NCBI RefSeq assembly: GCF_947488565.1
Contig: NZ_CANKZC010000003.1
Coordinates: forward strand, 372,001-436,000
DNA from: an uncultured Psychrobacter sp.
Lineage (GTDB): Bacteria > Pseudomonadota > Gammaproteobacteria > Pseudomonadales > Moraxellaceae
Length of the DNA stretch: 64,000 bases
Reading direction: 5' to 3'
The translations under genes were made by a program, and so were the position numbers. The notes beneath the pieces were generated by a model, which made no database searches, was not told where the DNA came from, and saw nothing but the letters and a program-made list of their open reading frames with translations. Shown here in pieces: positions 44,742 through 53,345 of the stretch. The number at the start of each line of letters is the position of its first letter. Positions within the stretch are counted from its first letter, which is position 1.

Positions 44742-45848
44742 ATGGCAGATTTATTTGAAAACCCAGTAGGCTTACAAGGGTTTGATTTTGTCGAATTCGC
44801 CTCACCACAACCTGAAGCAGTAGAAGCGCTTTTTGAGCAGCTTGGTTTTACCCATGTCGCCAATCACCGATCTAAAGATGTCTCTTTATACCGTCAAGGT
44901 GACATCAATCTTATATTAAACCGTGAGCCAAGAAGCCAAGCCAGTTACTTTGTAGAAGAGCATGGGGCAGGGGCTTGTAGCATGGGTTTTCGCGTGAAAG
45001 ACTCCAAAAAAGCTTACGAGCTGGCAATTAAAAATGGTGCCCAGCCAGTAGAGGTACCGACAGGGGTGATGGAATTAAGACTTCCTGCTATCAAAGGTAT
45101 CGGCGGCTCACTGATTTATCTGATTGATCGTTTTAAAGATGGTGAGTCTATCTATGACGTCGATTTTGAGTTCTTCCCAGATGTAGATAAGTATCCGGTT
45201 GGTCATGGTTTTAAGGTGATTGATCATCTGACCCATAACGTTTACCGTGGGCGCATGGCTTATTGGGCAAACTTTTATGAGCGTATCTTTAACTTCCGTG
45301 AAATCCGCTATTTCGATATTAAAGGCGAATATACTGGCCTGACCAGTAAAGCCATGACGGCGCCTGATGGCAAAATCCGCATTCCGTTAAACGAAGAATC
45401 AAAGCAGGGCGGCGGACAAATCGAAGAGTATTTGATGCACTTTAATGGCGAGGGTATTCAGCATATTGCTTTAGCCAGTGATGACTTGTTTGCCAGTATC
45501 GATAAACTAAAAGCGGCGGGTATACCGCTTATGACTGCGCCAACGGCTGCCTACTATGAAATGCTGAGCGAGCGCTTACCGAACCATGGTGAAGACGTCT
45601 CTGAATTGCAAACGCGCGGCATCTTACTCGATGGTACTACCGAGGGCGGCACACCGCGTCTGCTATTACAGATTTTCTCTGAAACTATCTTAGGTAGCCC
45701 AGTGTTCTTTGAATTTATCCAACGTAAAGGTGACTATGATGAAGGCTTTGGTGAAGGTAACTTTAAAGCGCTATTTGAATCAATAGAGCGCGATCAAGTG
45801 CGCCGCGGCGCCATCGGTCAGTCTGAGACAGAAACCGAGACAGAGTAA
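44742..45848 (+). CDS. hpd: 4-hydroxyphenylpyruvate dioxygenase
   Basis: 368 residues from the ATG with AAGGA eight bases upstream. It is built of two VOC domains. Iron ligands are His162 (VIDHLTHNV), His241 (GIQHIALAS) and Glu324 ([11 protein letters not shown]), aligning with His161, His240 and Glu322 of the Pseudomonas enzyme. It turns 4-hydroxyphenylpyruvate into homogentisate. First gene of the run hpd, phhA, phhB, nhaC-like on the plus strand. The next pathway gene expected, homogentisate 1,2-dioxygenase, is not found here. Confidence 0.95.
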   Translation: MADLFENPVGLQGFDFVEFASPQPEAVEALFEQLGFTHVANHRSKDVSLYRQGDINLILNREPRSQASYFVEEHGAGACSMGFRVKDSKKAYELAIKNGAQPVEVPTGVMELRLPAIKGIGGSLIYLIDRFKDGESIYDVDFEFFPDVDKYPVGHGFKVIDHLTHNVYRGRMAYWANFYERIFNFREIRYFDIKGEYTGLTSKAMTAPDGKIRIPLNEESKQGGGQIEEYLMHFNGEGIQHIALASDDLFASIDKLKAAGIPLMTAPTAAYYEMLSERLPNHGEDVSELQTRGILLDGTTEGGTPRLLLQIFSETILGSPVFFEFIQRKGDYDEGFGEGNFKALFESIERDQVRRGAIGQSETETETE

Positions 45849-45982
45849 ACTTACCCACCAAACAAACATGGCAAGGCAAAAGGCGATTTGTCTTGCCATC
45901 GTTCACGCTGTAGTATCGAACATATAGCGTTACCAAAGTACTGACACAAATAAAACGGATATATGGAAACAGGAGCATCGGC

Positions 45983-46828
45983 ATGGAACGCCAAAACAAA
46001 CAACCCTATCTCTCGCATCAACCTGATGCCAATGGTCACATTCACTACAGTAATGATGAGCATGCCATGTGGCAAGCGCTGCTCGAGCGTCAAGCCAAAC
46101 AGACACCCAACCGCGCTTGCTCAGCATATCTAGAGGGACTTAAAAAGCTCAATCTACCGTCAGATCGTATCCCGCAATTGCACGATATCGATGAAGTGCT
46201 ACAAGCGACGACAGGTTGGCAAACAGCCGCAGTACCTGCGTTGATCAGCTTTGGTAAGTTCTTTAAGCTGTTGGCGAATAAATCCTTCCCTGTTGCGACC
46301 TTTATCCGCCGCTTTGATGACATGGATTACATCGAAGAGCCGGATATCTTTCATGAGATTGTCGGACACTGTCCGCTACTGACTCATCCTGCTTTTGCTA
46401 CCTTTAATGAAACTTATGGCAAGCTTGGTCTTAATGCCAGTAAAGAAGAAAGGCTGTTTTTGGCACGTCTTTATTGGTTTACCATTGAGTTTGGTTTGGT
46501 CGGGCAAACGCAGGATACCCGCCGAATTTATGGTGGCGGTATTTTGAGCTCACCATCTGAAACCATTTATGCGCTCAGCAACGAGACTCAAAACCAATCA
46601 GATTATCAATCAAACCCTCAATCCCATCCTCAACCTGAGCACCGAGCCTTCGATTTGCTAGATGTGTTACGTACCCCTTATCGTATTGACCACATTCAGC
46701 CTATCTACTATGTTATTGATGATTTAGATACGCTGTTTGATATCGTGAATAGCGATATCATGGGAGTGGTCAAGCAAGCGATGTCGCTTGGCATGTTTGA
46801 GCCAACATATCAGGTTGAAACCAGCTGA
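45983..46828 (+). CDS. phhA: Phenylalanine 4-monooxygenase
   Basis: 281 residues, single catalytic domain, as in bacterial PhhA. Iron ligands are His124 and His129 (DIFHEIVGHCPLLTHPAF) and Glu169 (WFTIEFGLV). It hydroxylates phenylalanine to tyrosine using tetrahydropterin and O2. A variable Gln/Asn/Ser-rich loop near residue 210 (QNQSDYQSNPQSHPQPE) is not conserved. GGAG precedes the ATG. It lies 134 bp after hpd, with phhB following. Confidence 0.95.
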   Translation: MERQNKQPYLSHQPDANGHIHYSNDEHAMWQALLERQAKQTPNRACSAYLEGLKKLNLPSDRIPQLHDIDEVLQATTGWQTAAVPALISFGKFFKLLANKSFPVATFIRRFDDMDYIEEPDIFHEIVGHCPLLTHPAFATFNETYGKLGLNASKEERLFLARLYWFTIEFGLVGQTQDTRRIYGGGILSSPSETIYALSNETQNQSDYQSNPQSHPQPEHRAFDLLDVLRTPYRIDHIQPIYYVIDDLDTLFDIVNSDIMGVVKQAMSLGMFEPTYQVETS

Positions 46829-46879
46829 TCATTTAATAATCGATTACTTAATCAACGAACGACTTTACCAAAAGTACTG

Positions 46880-46920
46880 CAACATAGATTGTTTAAGTAA
46901 ACAATCATGTCAACATAGAT
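46880..46920. promoter_or_regulatory. Palindrome flanked by direct repeats between phhA and phhB
   Basis: The dyad GATTGTTTA-AG-TAAACAATC (46887-46906) is embedded between two copies of CAACATAGAT (46880-46889 and 46911-46920). It may be an intercistronic mRNA hairpin or a protein site. No T tract follows. Confidence 0.45.
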
Positions 46921-46965
46921 GTGCATTTAATAAAAACTTAATAGTTAAAATAAAAGGAATTTACT

Positions 46966-47307
46966 ATGACAACATTATCTCAAGCCAGCTGCGAAGCCTG
47001 CCGTATCGGTGCCCCAACAGTCGAGGAAGGTGAAGCACGCGAGCTGCTGCAACAAATACCTGATTGGTCACTCATTGAAGACAATGGTATCAACCAGCTA
47101 CAGCGTCAATATAAATTCAAAAACTTTGTCACTGCTATGGCGTTTGCCAATCAGCTTGCAGATATTGCAGAAGCTGAAGGTCATCATCCTGGGATATTGG
47201 TAGAGTGGGGCAAAGCAACAGTTACATGGTGGTCACACAGTATTAAAGGTCTGCATCGCAATGATTTTATCATGGCAGCCAAGACAGATAGTCTATATGG
47301 TCAATAA
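46966..47307 (+). CDS. phhB: Pterin-4a-carbinolamine dehydratase
   Basis: 113 residues. The family motif is [21 protein letters not shown] in two parts ([10 protein letters not shown], then [16 protein letters not shown]). It regenerates the pterin cofactor used by phenylalanine hydroxylase. AAAGGA lies upstream of the ATG. Position directly after phhA is the usual arrangement. Confidence 0.95.
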   Translation: MTTLSQASCEACRIGAPTVEEGEARELLQQIPDWSLIEDNGINQLQRQYKFKNFVTAMAFANQLADIAEAEGHHPGILVEWGKATVTWWSHSIKGLHRNDFIMAAKTDSLYGQ

Positions 47308-47398
47308 TGAGTATAGTAATAATCAAAGCGACTTAGTAAACTTACCACATTAAAATCCAACCCCAAACCAATTTTAATTGGTCATTTAAGGATGTGTG

Positions 47399-48802
47399 AT
47401 GCCGCCACAAATACTTACTCAGTTTTCACCTAGACTTGCATTTACTATCGCCATCACTGTCATCGCTATTATGGGTATCACCATGATAGGCTTTGGCTGG
47501 GTGCCTCATTTGTCGTTGATACTTGCTATCTGTGTGCTATTGGCTATTGGACTATTCAAAGGTCTAAGCTTTGATGACATGCAAGGACAAATGGCCTCGG
47601 GCGTAATGCGCGGTATCGGTGCTATTTATCTGTTTTTCTTTATTGGTTTGATGGTTGCTGCACTTATGATGTCTGGCGCCATACCGACACTGATGTATTT
47701 TGGCTTTGAGCTGATATCACCAGAGTTTTATTACATCTCAGCCTTTGTACTTACCTCGATTATCGGCATTGCACTGGGCAGCAGTTTGACCACTGCGGCG
47801 ACCTTGGGCGTGGCGTTTATTGGAATGAGTAATGCGTTCGATGCCAATGTCGCTATCGCTGCTGGCGCTGTGGTATCAGGGGCGTTTTTCGGTGATAAAA
47901 TGTCGCCATTATCTGATACCTGTACCATCGCTTCATCAGTCGTGGGTATTGATTTATTCGAGCACATTCGCAATATGATGTACACCACGGTGCCTGCTTG
48001 GATACTGACGGTCATACTTTTCTGGTTCTTCTCAGGACAGACGGTCAGTGGTGATTTAAGTCAAGTGACAGTTTTGCAAGGACAGCTGATCGAAAGTGGT
48101 TTGGTACATGGTTATGCAGTATTACCGTTTGTGGTACTTGTAGGGTTGGCCTTGTTTCGGGTTAATGCCATCTATACCATTATTTGTACCATTGTTGCGG
48201 CATTGATTGTCACCTATTTGCACAGTTCACCGAGCCTTGGACAACTAGGAGGATACTTCTTTGCAGGCTATGCGCCCGCTGAGACATTGGAGCTTGGAGA
48301 AGTTGGCGGTATGCTCTCACGTGGCGGCGTACAAAGCATGTTCTTTACTCAAATGATTGTAATATTGGCGCTGAGCCTTGGTGGCTTGCTAAGCGCATTA
48401 GGTATCTTGCCAGCCCTGTTATCAGGCATCAAGGATACTTTGACCAGCTCGGGGCGGGCAATATTTGCCGCGGCCATGTCAGCACTCAGTATCAACGTGC
48501 TGATCGGTGAGCAGTATTTGAGTATCTTACTCTCAGGGACCGCGTTTCGTCCGATATTTGAGCGCTTAAACTTACATCCAAAGAACTTATCTCGTACCAT
48601 CGAGGATGCAGGTACAGTCATCAATCCACTCGTACCTTGGAGTGTGTGCGGGGTATTTATCAGTCAAGCATTAGGCGTGCCAGTACTGGATTATCTGCCT
48701 TATGCGTTTTTCTGTTATTTATCGCTACTGTTGACGTTGTTATTTGGTTTTACGGGGCTTACCATTAGTCGTAAGGATGGCACCAAAGTATCCGCTCGAT
48801 AG
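47399..48802 (+). CDS. NhaC-family Na+/H+ antiporter-like carrier (first copy)
   Basis: 467 residues; ATG at 47399 with AAGGA six bases before is chosen over the GTG one codon upstream. About twelve membrane segments and the family stretch SGAFFGDKMSPLSDTCTIASS are present, as is TIEDAGTVINPLVPWSVCG. NhaC proteins exchange Na+ for H+, and some relatives carry organic substrates. Sitting at the end of the hpd-phhA-phhB run, with a terminator after it, it may carry an aromatic amino acid with Na+ or H+. That is inference from context. Confidence 0.85.
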   Translation: MPPQILTQFSPRLAFTIAITVIAIMGITMIGFGWVPHLSLILAICVLLAIGLFKGLSFDDMQGQMASGVMRGIGAIYLFFFIGLMVAALMMSGAIPTLMYFGFELISPEFYYISAFVLTSIIGIALGSSLTTAATLGVAFIGMSNAFDANVAIAAGAVVSGAFFGDKMSPLSDTCTIASSVVGIDLFEHIRNMMYTTVPAWILTVILFWFFSGQTVSGDLSQVTVLQGQLIESGLVHGYAVLPFVVLVGLALFRVNAIYTIICTIVAALIVTYLHSSPSLGQLGGYFFAGYAPAETLELGEVGGMLSRGGVQSMFFTQMIVILALSLGGLLSALGILPALLSGIKDTLTSSGRAIFAAAMSALSINVLIGEQYLSILLSGTAFRPIFERLNLHPKNLSRTIEDAGTVINPLVPWSVCGVFISQALGVPVLDYLPYAFFCYLSLLLTLLFGFTGLTISRKDGTKVSAR

Positions 48803-48844
48803 TTAAGTTTTAGTGACGATTCTATATTTTGCCAATGCTTACTT

Positions 48845-48891
48845 AAACCAATAAAGCCGTCCCAAATTTTTGGTGACGGCTTTATTGGTTT
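48845..48891. terminator. Bidirectional hairpin terminator between converging genes
   Basis: A perfect 17-bp stem (AAACCAATAAAGCCGTC / GACGGCTTTATTGGTTT) around a 13-nt loop with its own CCAAA/TTTGG pairing. It lies between the NhaC-type gene and the DUF421 gene, which converge. Confidence 0.85.
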
Positions 48892-48949
48892 TGAGTCAAT
48901 CAAAGGCTGATTTTAGGCTATCTAACAGTTTTGCTATCTAACAATGCTA

Positions 48950-49627
48950 CTATCTTACAATGCCACTATCTAAGGCCTTCGCCCAACTTTTACATTCACA
49001 GCGCACGCACCGCTGATCTGGTTTAGTAATATAATCGACATACCCACAATGCATGCAAGCATAGCAATGCTTTGGGTCTATATCGTCAGCTGCTTGGTAC
49101 TGCTTAGGAAAAAGTGGCAAACCATACTGTGTTTCATTAGGCGCAAATAGCAACAAACTAAATGAGCCATCCGTTTCTAATAAGCCGACACGTACTTGGC
49201 CTAAGTGTTCAACCCCTTGCTGGCGCATTTCAGCAAAAAATTCGTCGTGTGACATTTTGCCTCTTTTAATCTTATCCAGTACTAACGTGCCATCTTCGAC
49301 GATATAAAGCGACTGTCCTTCCAAAAGATCTTCAAAAGGCTGATATTTCATCATCATCCAAGTGCAGAGTCGATACATGATAATCACAATACTCATGATG
49401 AGCAGTGCTTGAATGATGGGTAAGTCCTCGGTAAACATCGGATCACCAGCGATAGAACCTAGTGACAAAATAATCGTCAGCTCAAAAATAGACAGCTGCC
49501 GGACACCGCGTTTACCAGTAAAACGTAAAAATATAATAATCATGCTAAACATTACTACTACGCGTATCACGATTTCGGCGGCAAATGCCCAAGTAGTGTC
49601 ATGAATAAAGATGCTTGCCAGATCCAT
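48950..49627 (-). CDS. DUF421/YcaP-like membrane protein with C-terminal zinc-ribbon
   Basis: 225 residues: three membrane helices at the N-terminus (about 10-90, including FTGKRGVRQLSIFELTII), the cytoplasmic DUF421 domain (LLEGQSLYIVEDGTLV, GVEHLGQVRVGLLETDG) and a C-terminal four-cysteine element CYACMHCGY...RCVRCECKSW. E. coli YcaP has the same layout including the cysteine tail. Function of the family is unsettled. AAGGA lies upstream of the ATG. Nothing ties it to aromatic catabolism except position. Confidence 0.85.
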   Translation of the reverse strand: MDLASIFIHDTTWAFAAEIVIRVVVMFSMIIIFLRFTGKRGVRQLSIFELTIILSLGSIAGDPMFTEDLPIIQALLIMSIVIIMYRLCTWMMMKYQPFEDLLEGQSLYIVEDGTLVLDKIKRGKMSHDEFFAEMRQQGVEHLGQVRVGLLETDGSFSLLLFAPNETQYGLPLFPKQYQAADDIDPKHCYACMHCGYVDYITKPDQRCVRCECKSWAKALDSGIVR

Positions 49628-50115
49628 GTATGTTTATCCTTTCTTAGTGATCGGTTATTGTGATTGATCATGCCATCGTTATTACTACTGCCTTCAATTA
49701 AAGTCATGCTTTGCTGCCATGGTTTTACGTCACAAATAGAGCTTATGACAAACCGCTACAGCGTGTTTGAATGCCTGCCGCATTATAAATCAATATCTTT
49801 ATACCTTATAACGTAAATCAATATAAAAGCTGAAAAACAAGGATTAAAAAACAGGGACTAAAAACATAAATATTAAAAACATAGCTACTAAAAAAAACAA
49901 AACGTTCGAACATAGATAAGTTTTCCTAACTTACTCAAAAGCCTAGGAATCGCTTGCAATATTGATGAATTTAAATTACCTTATACGTAAGTAGTTAATC
50001 TATACGTAATTTTATATTTGTGATTTATCTATCGTTATTTGATAAGATTTGTCTTTTATCCCAGTGATTTTTACAAAAATAGTTTTCAAACCAATTAGCT
50101 AGCAAGGAGCCACCT
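49628..50115. other. 488-bp AT-rich divergent gap before fahA
   Basis: No gene seen. Contains low-complexity TAAAAACAT-like runs at about 49845-49895, the palindrome TTCGAA at 49909, and two TATACGTAA direct repeats (49982-49990 and 50001-50009), candidate sites for a regulator of the fahA operon. Confidence 0.5.
49982..50009. promoter_or_regulatory. Paired TATACGTAA direct repeats upstream of fahA
   Basis: Two identical nonamers offset by 19 bp, each containing the self-complementary TACGTA, about 110-130 bp before the fahA start. The IclR-type regulator encoded in the same cluster is one candidate binder. Confidence 0.35.
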
Positions 50116-51408
50116 ATGTCAACGAGTGACAAAAACCTTTCCTCATTTCTCGATATTGCAAGCGATTCTGATTTTTCTATTCACAACTTACCTTATGGTA
50201 TCTTTAGTGACACTGCCGATGGTAAGCGCCGTGCTGGTGTCGCTATTGGCGAACACGTTTTAGACTTAGCGGTACTTGAAGCCGAAGGCTTACTTAAATT
50301 AGAAGGCGGTAGCTATTTTGATCAGCCGACATTGAACGCTTTTATTGATTCTGGTCGGGATAATTGGACTAGCGCGCGTAGTACCATTCAGACCCTGCTA
50401 TCTGCTGACACGGACACGCTACGTGATAACCAAGACTTGCAAAGTAAGGCGTTATTTAAGCAAGCCGATGTCACGATGCATCTGCCTGTTCATGTGCCTG
50501 GTTACACTGATTTTTATTCGTCCAAAGAGCATGCTACTAACGTTGGTACGCTGTTCCGTGATCCTGCTAATGCGCTATTGCCTAACTGGACAGAGATGCC
50601 AGTCGGCTACAACGGTCGCGCCAGTACGGTCTTTGTGACAGGTGCTACAGATATCATTCGTCCGTCAGGTCAGCTCAAACCCAATCCAGACGAGCGTCCT
50701 ATTTTCGCGCCATGTAAGCGCCTTGATTTTGAGCTTGAAACCGCCTTTATCGTGGGACAACCCAACAAAATCGGTGAGCCCATCTCTATCAAAAACGCGT
50801 GGGATCATATCTTTGGTATGGTTCTGTTTAACGATTGGTCAGCCCGTGATATTCAAAAATGGGAGTATGTGCCATTAGGTCCTTTTAATGCCAAGACTTT
50901 TGCTTCAGAGATATCTCCTTGGATTGTCACTTTAGATGCGCTAGAACCTTTTAAAACGTCAATTCCAAACCAAGATCCCAAGCCATTGGCTTATCTACAA
51001 GAAACAAAATCTGATAACAGCTTTGATATCAATTTGTCAGTAGAGTTGCTTCCAGAAAATGCGGAGAGCGCTACCGTCATCTCTGAAACCAATTTTAAAT
51101 ACATGTATTGGTCGATGGCGCAGCAATTGACGCATCACACCATTACTGGCTGTAAAGTTGAGGTCGGCGATATGATGGGGTCAGGTACTATCTCAGGACC
51201 AACGCCAGATTCGTACGGCTCAATGCTTGAGATTGCTTGGAACGCGACCAAACCTGTTGAGCTCAAAGGCGGGAGCACACGTACCTTTATCGAAGATGGC
51301 GATACGGTCATTATGAAAGGCTATAGTGAAAAGGATGGTATTCGAGTCGGCTTTGGTGAAGTGCGCGGAAAGGTGCTACCAGCTTTAAACTTTGATTTTG
51401 ACGCATAA
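50116..51408 (+). CDS. fahA: Fumarylacetoacetase
   Basis: 430 residues, with the N-terminal SH3-like and C-terminal FAH catalytic domains. Recognisable parts are NLPYGIFSD near the start, YTDFYSSKEHATNVGTLFR, DFELETAFIVGQPN, LFNDWSARDIQKWEYVPLGP and GDMMGSGTISGPTPDSYGSM. The last step of tyrosine breakdown: fumarylacetoacetate to fumarate and acetoacetate. AAGGAG lies upstream of the ATG. It leads a plus-strand run with the VOC gene and the TRAP binding protein; maiA is 3 kb further. Confidence 0.93.
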   Translation: MSTSDKNLSSFLDIASDSDFSIHNLPYGIFSDTADGKRRAGVAIGEHVLDLAVLEAEGLLKLEGGSYFDQPTLNAFIDSGRDNWTSARSTIQTLLSADTDTLRDNQDLQSKALFKQADVTMHLPVHVPGYTDFYSSKEHATNVGTLFRDPANALLPNWTEMPVGYNGRASTVFVTGATDIIRPSGQLKPNPDERPIFAPCKRLDFELETAFIVGQPNKIGEPISIKNAWDHIFGMVLFNDWSARDIQKWEYVPLGPFNAKTFASEISPWIVTLDALEPFKTSIPNQDPKPLAYLQETKSDNSFDINLSVELLPENAESATVISETNFKYMYWSMAQQLTHHTITGCKVEVGDMMGSGTISGPTPDSYGSMLEIAWNATKPVELKGGSTRTFIEDGDTVIMKGYSEKDGIRVGFGEVRGKVLPALNFDFDA

Positions 51409-51572
51409 AATTTACACAGTATAAGCGCAAAACAGTCAATAGCTGTTATTAATATGAATGTTAGCAATAGCGTCATCGTTAATATAAACAGCTACTTGGC
51501 TTAGGTTGTATGCCAAAAACACTAGTGAAAGCATTCTTCTTAGGTTTTGCGCCTTATCAAAAGGATATTGAT

Positions 51573-52148
51573 ATGAGTTTTAAAATAGAAAAAATTCACC
51601 ACGTAGCCTATCGCTGCAAAGATGCTAAAGAAACCGTAGAGTGGTACAAAAAACACTTAAACATGGACTTTATTTTAGCGTTCGCTGAAGACCATGTGCC
51701 TTCTACCAAAGCCTTTGATCCCTACATGCATATCTTTTTAGATGCTGGTAACGGCAATGTATTGGCGTTTTTTGAATTACCCAATCAACCTGAAATGGGA
51801 TCTGACCCTAACACGCCGGACTGGGTACAGCATCTAGCAATGAAAGTAAAAGACCGCGATGCTTTAATGGCTGCAAAAAAGCATTTAGAGGATGGTGGGA
51901 TTGACGTCATTGGTGTGACCAATCATGGTATTTTCCATTCTATCTACTTCTTTGATCCTAATGGCCATCGTATGGAGCTGACTTATGATGATATTACTTC
52001 AGAAGAGAAAGTTTCAATGATTACCAAAGAGATCAAGCAAGAAATGCTTGACGAATGGACACGGACCAAACGTGCACCCGCTCATACGCATTTTTTGCAT
52101 GCCGAAGAGTTAAAAGAAGCTAAAGAGCAAGTACCTGTAGGGGAGTAG
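51573..52148 (+). CDS. Single-module VOC metalloprotein, candidate ring-cleavage enzyme in tyrosine breakdown
   Basis: 191 residues from the ATG with AAGGA seven bases upstream. One VOC domain (about 1-140) plus a charged helical tail. Likely metal ligands are the second histidine of KIHHVAYRCKD, the histidine of DWVQHLAMKV and the glutamate of GHRMELTYDD, the two-His-one-Glu layout of VOC extradiol dioxygenases. FDPNGHRMEL is also a family mark. It sits between fahA and maiA, where homogentisate 1,2-dioxygenase would be expected and is absent. A glyoxalase-like or accessory role is the alternative. Confidence 0.8.
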   Translation: MSFKIEKIHHVAYRCKDAKETVEWYKKHLNMDFILAFAEDHVPSTKAFDPYMHIFLDAGNGNVLAFFELPNQPEMGSDPNTPDWVQHLAMKVKDRDALMAAKKHLEDGGIDVIGVTNHGIFHSIYFFDPNGHRMELTYDDITSEEKVSMITKEIKQEMLDEWTRTKRAPAHTHFLHAEELKEAKEQVPVGE

Positions 52149-52217
52149 GTATCGCTTCTTGCTAAGCTTTAATAGATATTAATAGTGAGCACTCAATCAT
52201 CAAGAAAGGACTCTACG

Positions 52218-53282
52218 ATGAAAACCAAACTATCTACTAGAATCGCTCTGGCTACCGTAATTACTATGTCTGGACTATCATTATCTGGATGTTCTGATAA
52301 TAATCAAGCTACATCAGCTAATGGTGCCCCAGATGATGTGACGACACTTAGGTTCTCACATTTTATGACAGCTAATGATAATATGAACACTGAAGGCTTT
52401 GAGCCATGGGCCAAAAAGATTGAAGAAGAGTCAAATGGTCGTCTCAAGATTGAAATTTATCCTTCCGCTACCTTGAGCAAGCCGGGCGCCACCTACGATG
52501 CTGCGGCAAAAGGCACCGTAGATATTGGTATGCAAGTGCAAGGCTATACCGCTGGGCGCTTTCCTTTGACTCAAGTCGTAGAGCTACCAGGCATATCCAA
52601 TACAGCAGAGCAACAGACCTGCATTCTATATAAACTCTACGACGATGGAATTATTTCAGATGAATATGAGGACACTCATCTGCTTGCTTTAATGGGTTCA
52701 GGACAGGGAGCGCTGCATACTGTTGATAAGCCTATTCGTACGCCAGCAGATATGAAGGGTATGCGCATTCGTCAACCCTCTGTGGTTGCCAGTCACATTA
52801 TCGAAGCTACTGGTGCAGCGCCCGTTGGGATGCCCGCCAGTGATACCTACACTTCGCTACAGCGCAGCGTCATTGATGGTCTAGCTTTTACTTGGCAACC
52901 TATACAAGCGTTTCGTCTCGATGAACTACTTAACGCGCACACCAATATACCTTTTTATAACTCTACCTTTGTAGTCACTATGAACAAGGATAAATACAAT
53001 AGTCTGCCTGATGATCTCAAAAAGGTGATTGATGATAATTCAGGACTAGTCATGTCAGATCGTATCGCCAAAATATTTGATAAAAGTAACGAGGAAGCAA
53101 TGGCAGCCGCTCGTGCCAAGGGGGATACGATGATCGATATTCCAGATCCTCTAAATGATCCTGAGTGGCAAGGTCCGTTACTCGAGGGTACGCAGAGATA
53201 TTTAGATGAATTAGCGGCCAAAGGCTTGGATGGTCAAACCGTTTATGAAAAAACCAAAGTGGCCAGCACAGCCTGTCTGTAA
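52218..53282 (+). CDS. TRAP transporter solute-binding lipoprotein (DctP family)
   Basis: 354 residues from the ATG after AAAGGA. The signal sequence ends in a lipobox (SGLSLSGC), so it is probably a lipoprotein. DctP family features are LRFSHFMTANDNMNTEGFEP, EIYPSATLSKPGATYDA, MKGMRIRQP and AFTWQPIQAFRLDELL. TRAP systems need DctQ and DctM membrane subunits; none is encoded anywhere in the window, so this is an orphan binding protein. Its place next to fahA suggests an aromatic or dicarboxylic ligand from tyrosine breakdown. Confidence 0.88.
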   Translation: MKTKLSTRIALATVITMSGLSLSGCSDNNQATSANGAPDDVTTLRFSHFMTANDNMNTEGFEPWAKKIEEESNGRLKIEIYPSATLSKPGATYDAAAKGTVDIGMQVQGYTAGRFPLTQVVELPGISNTAEQQTCILYKLYDDGIISDEYEDTHLLALMGSGQGALHTVDKPIRTPADMKGMRIRQPSVVASHIIEATGAAPVGMPASDTYTSLQRSVIDGLAFTWQPIQAFRLDELLNAHTNIPFYNSTFVVTMNKDKYNSLPDDLKKVIDDNSGLVMSDRIAKIFDKSNEEAMAAARAKGDTMIDIPDPLNDPEWQGPLLEGTQRYLDELAAKGLDGQTVYEKTKVASTACL

Positions 53283-53345
53283 AGTTTAACTATCTCTAAT
53301 AGATTAAATAAGCGATTTTTGCAGACACACTAATTAGCAAAATAG

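Noticed and set aside
46090..46323. Minus-strand frames opposite phhA
   Set aside because: They are shadow frames of a fully recognisable gene with intact iron ligands.
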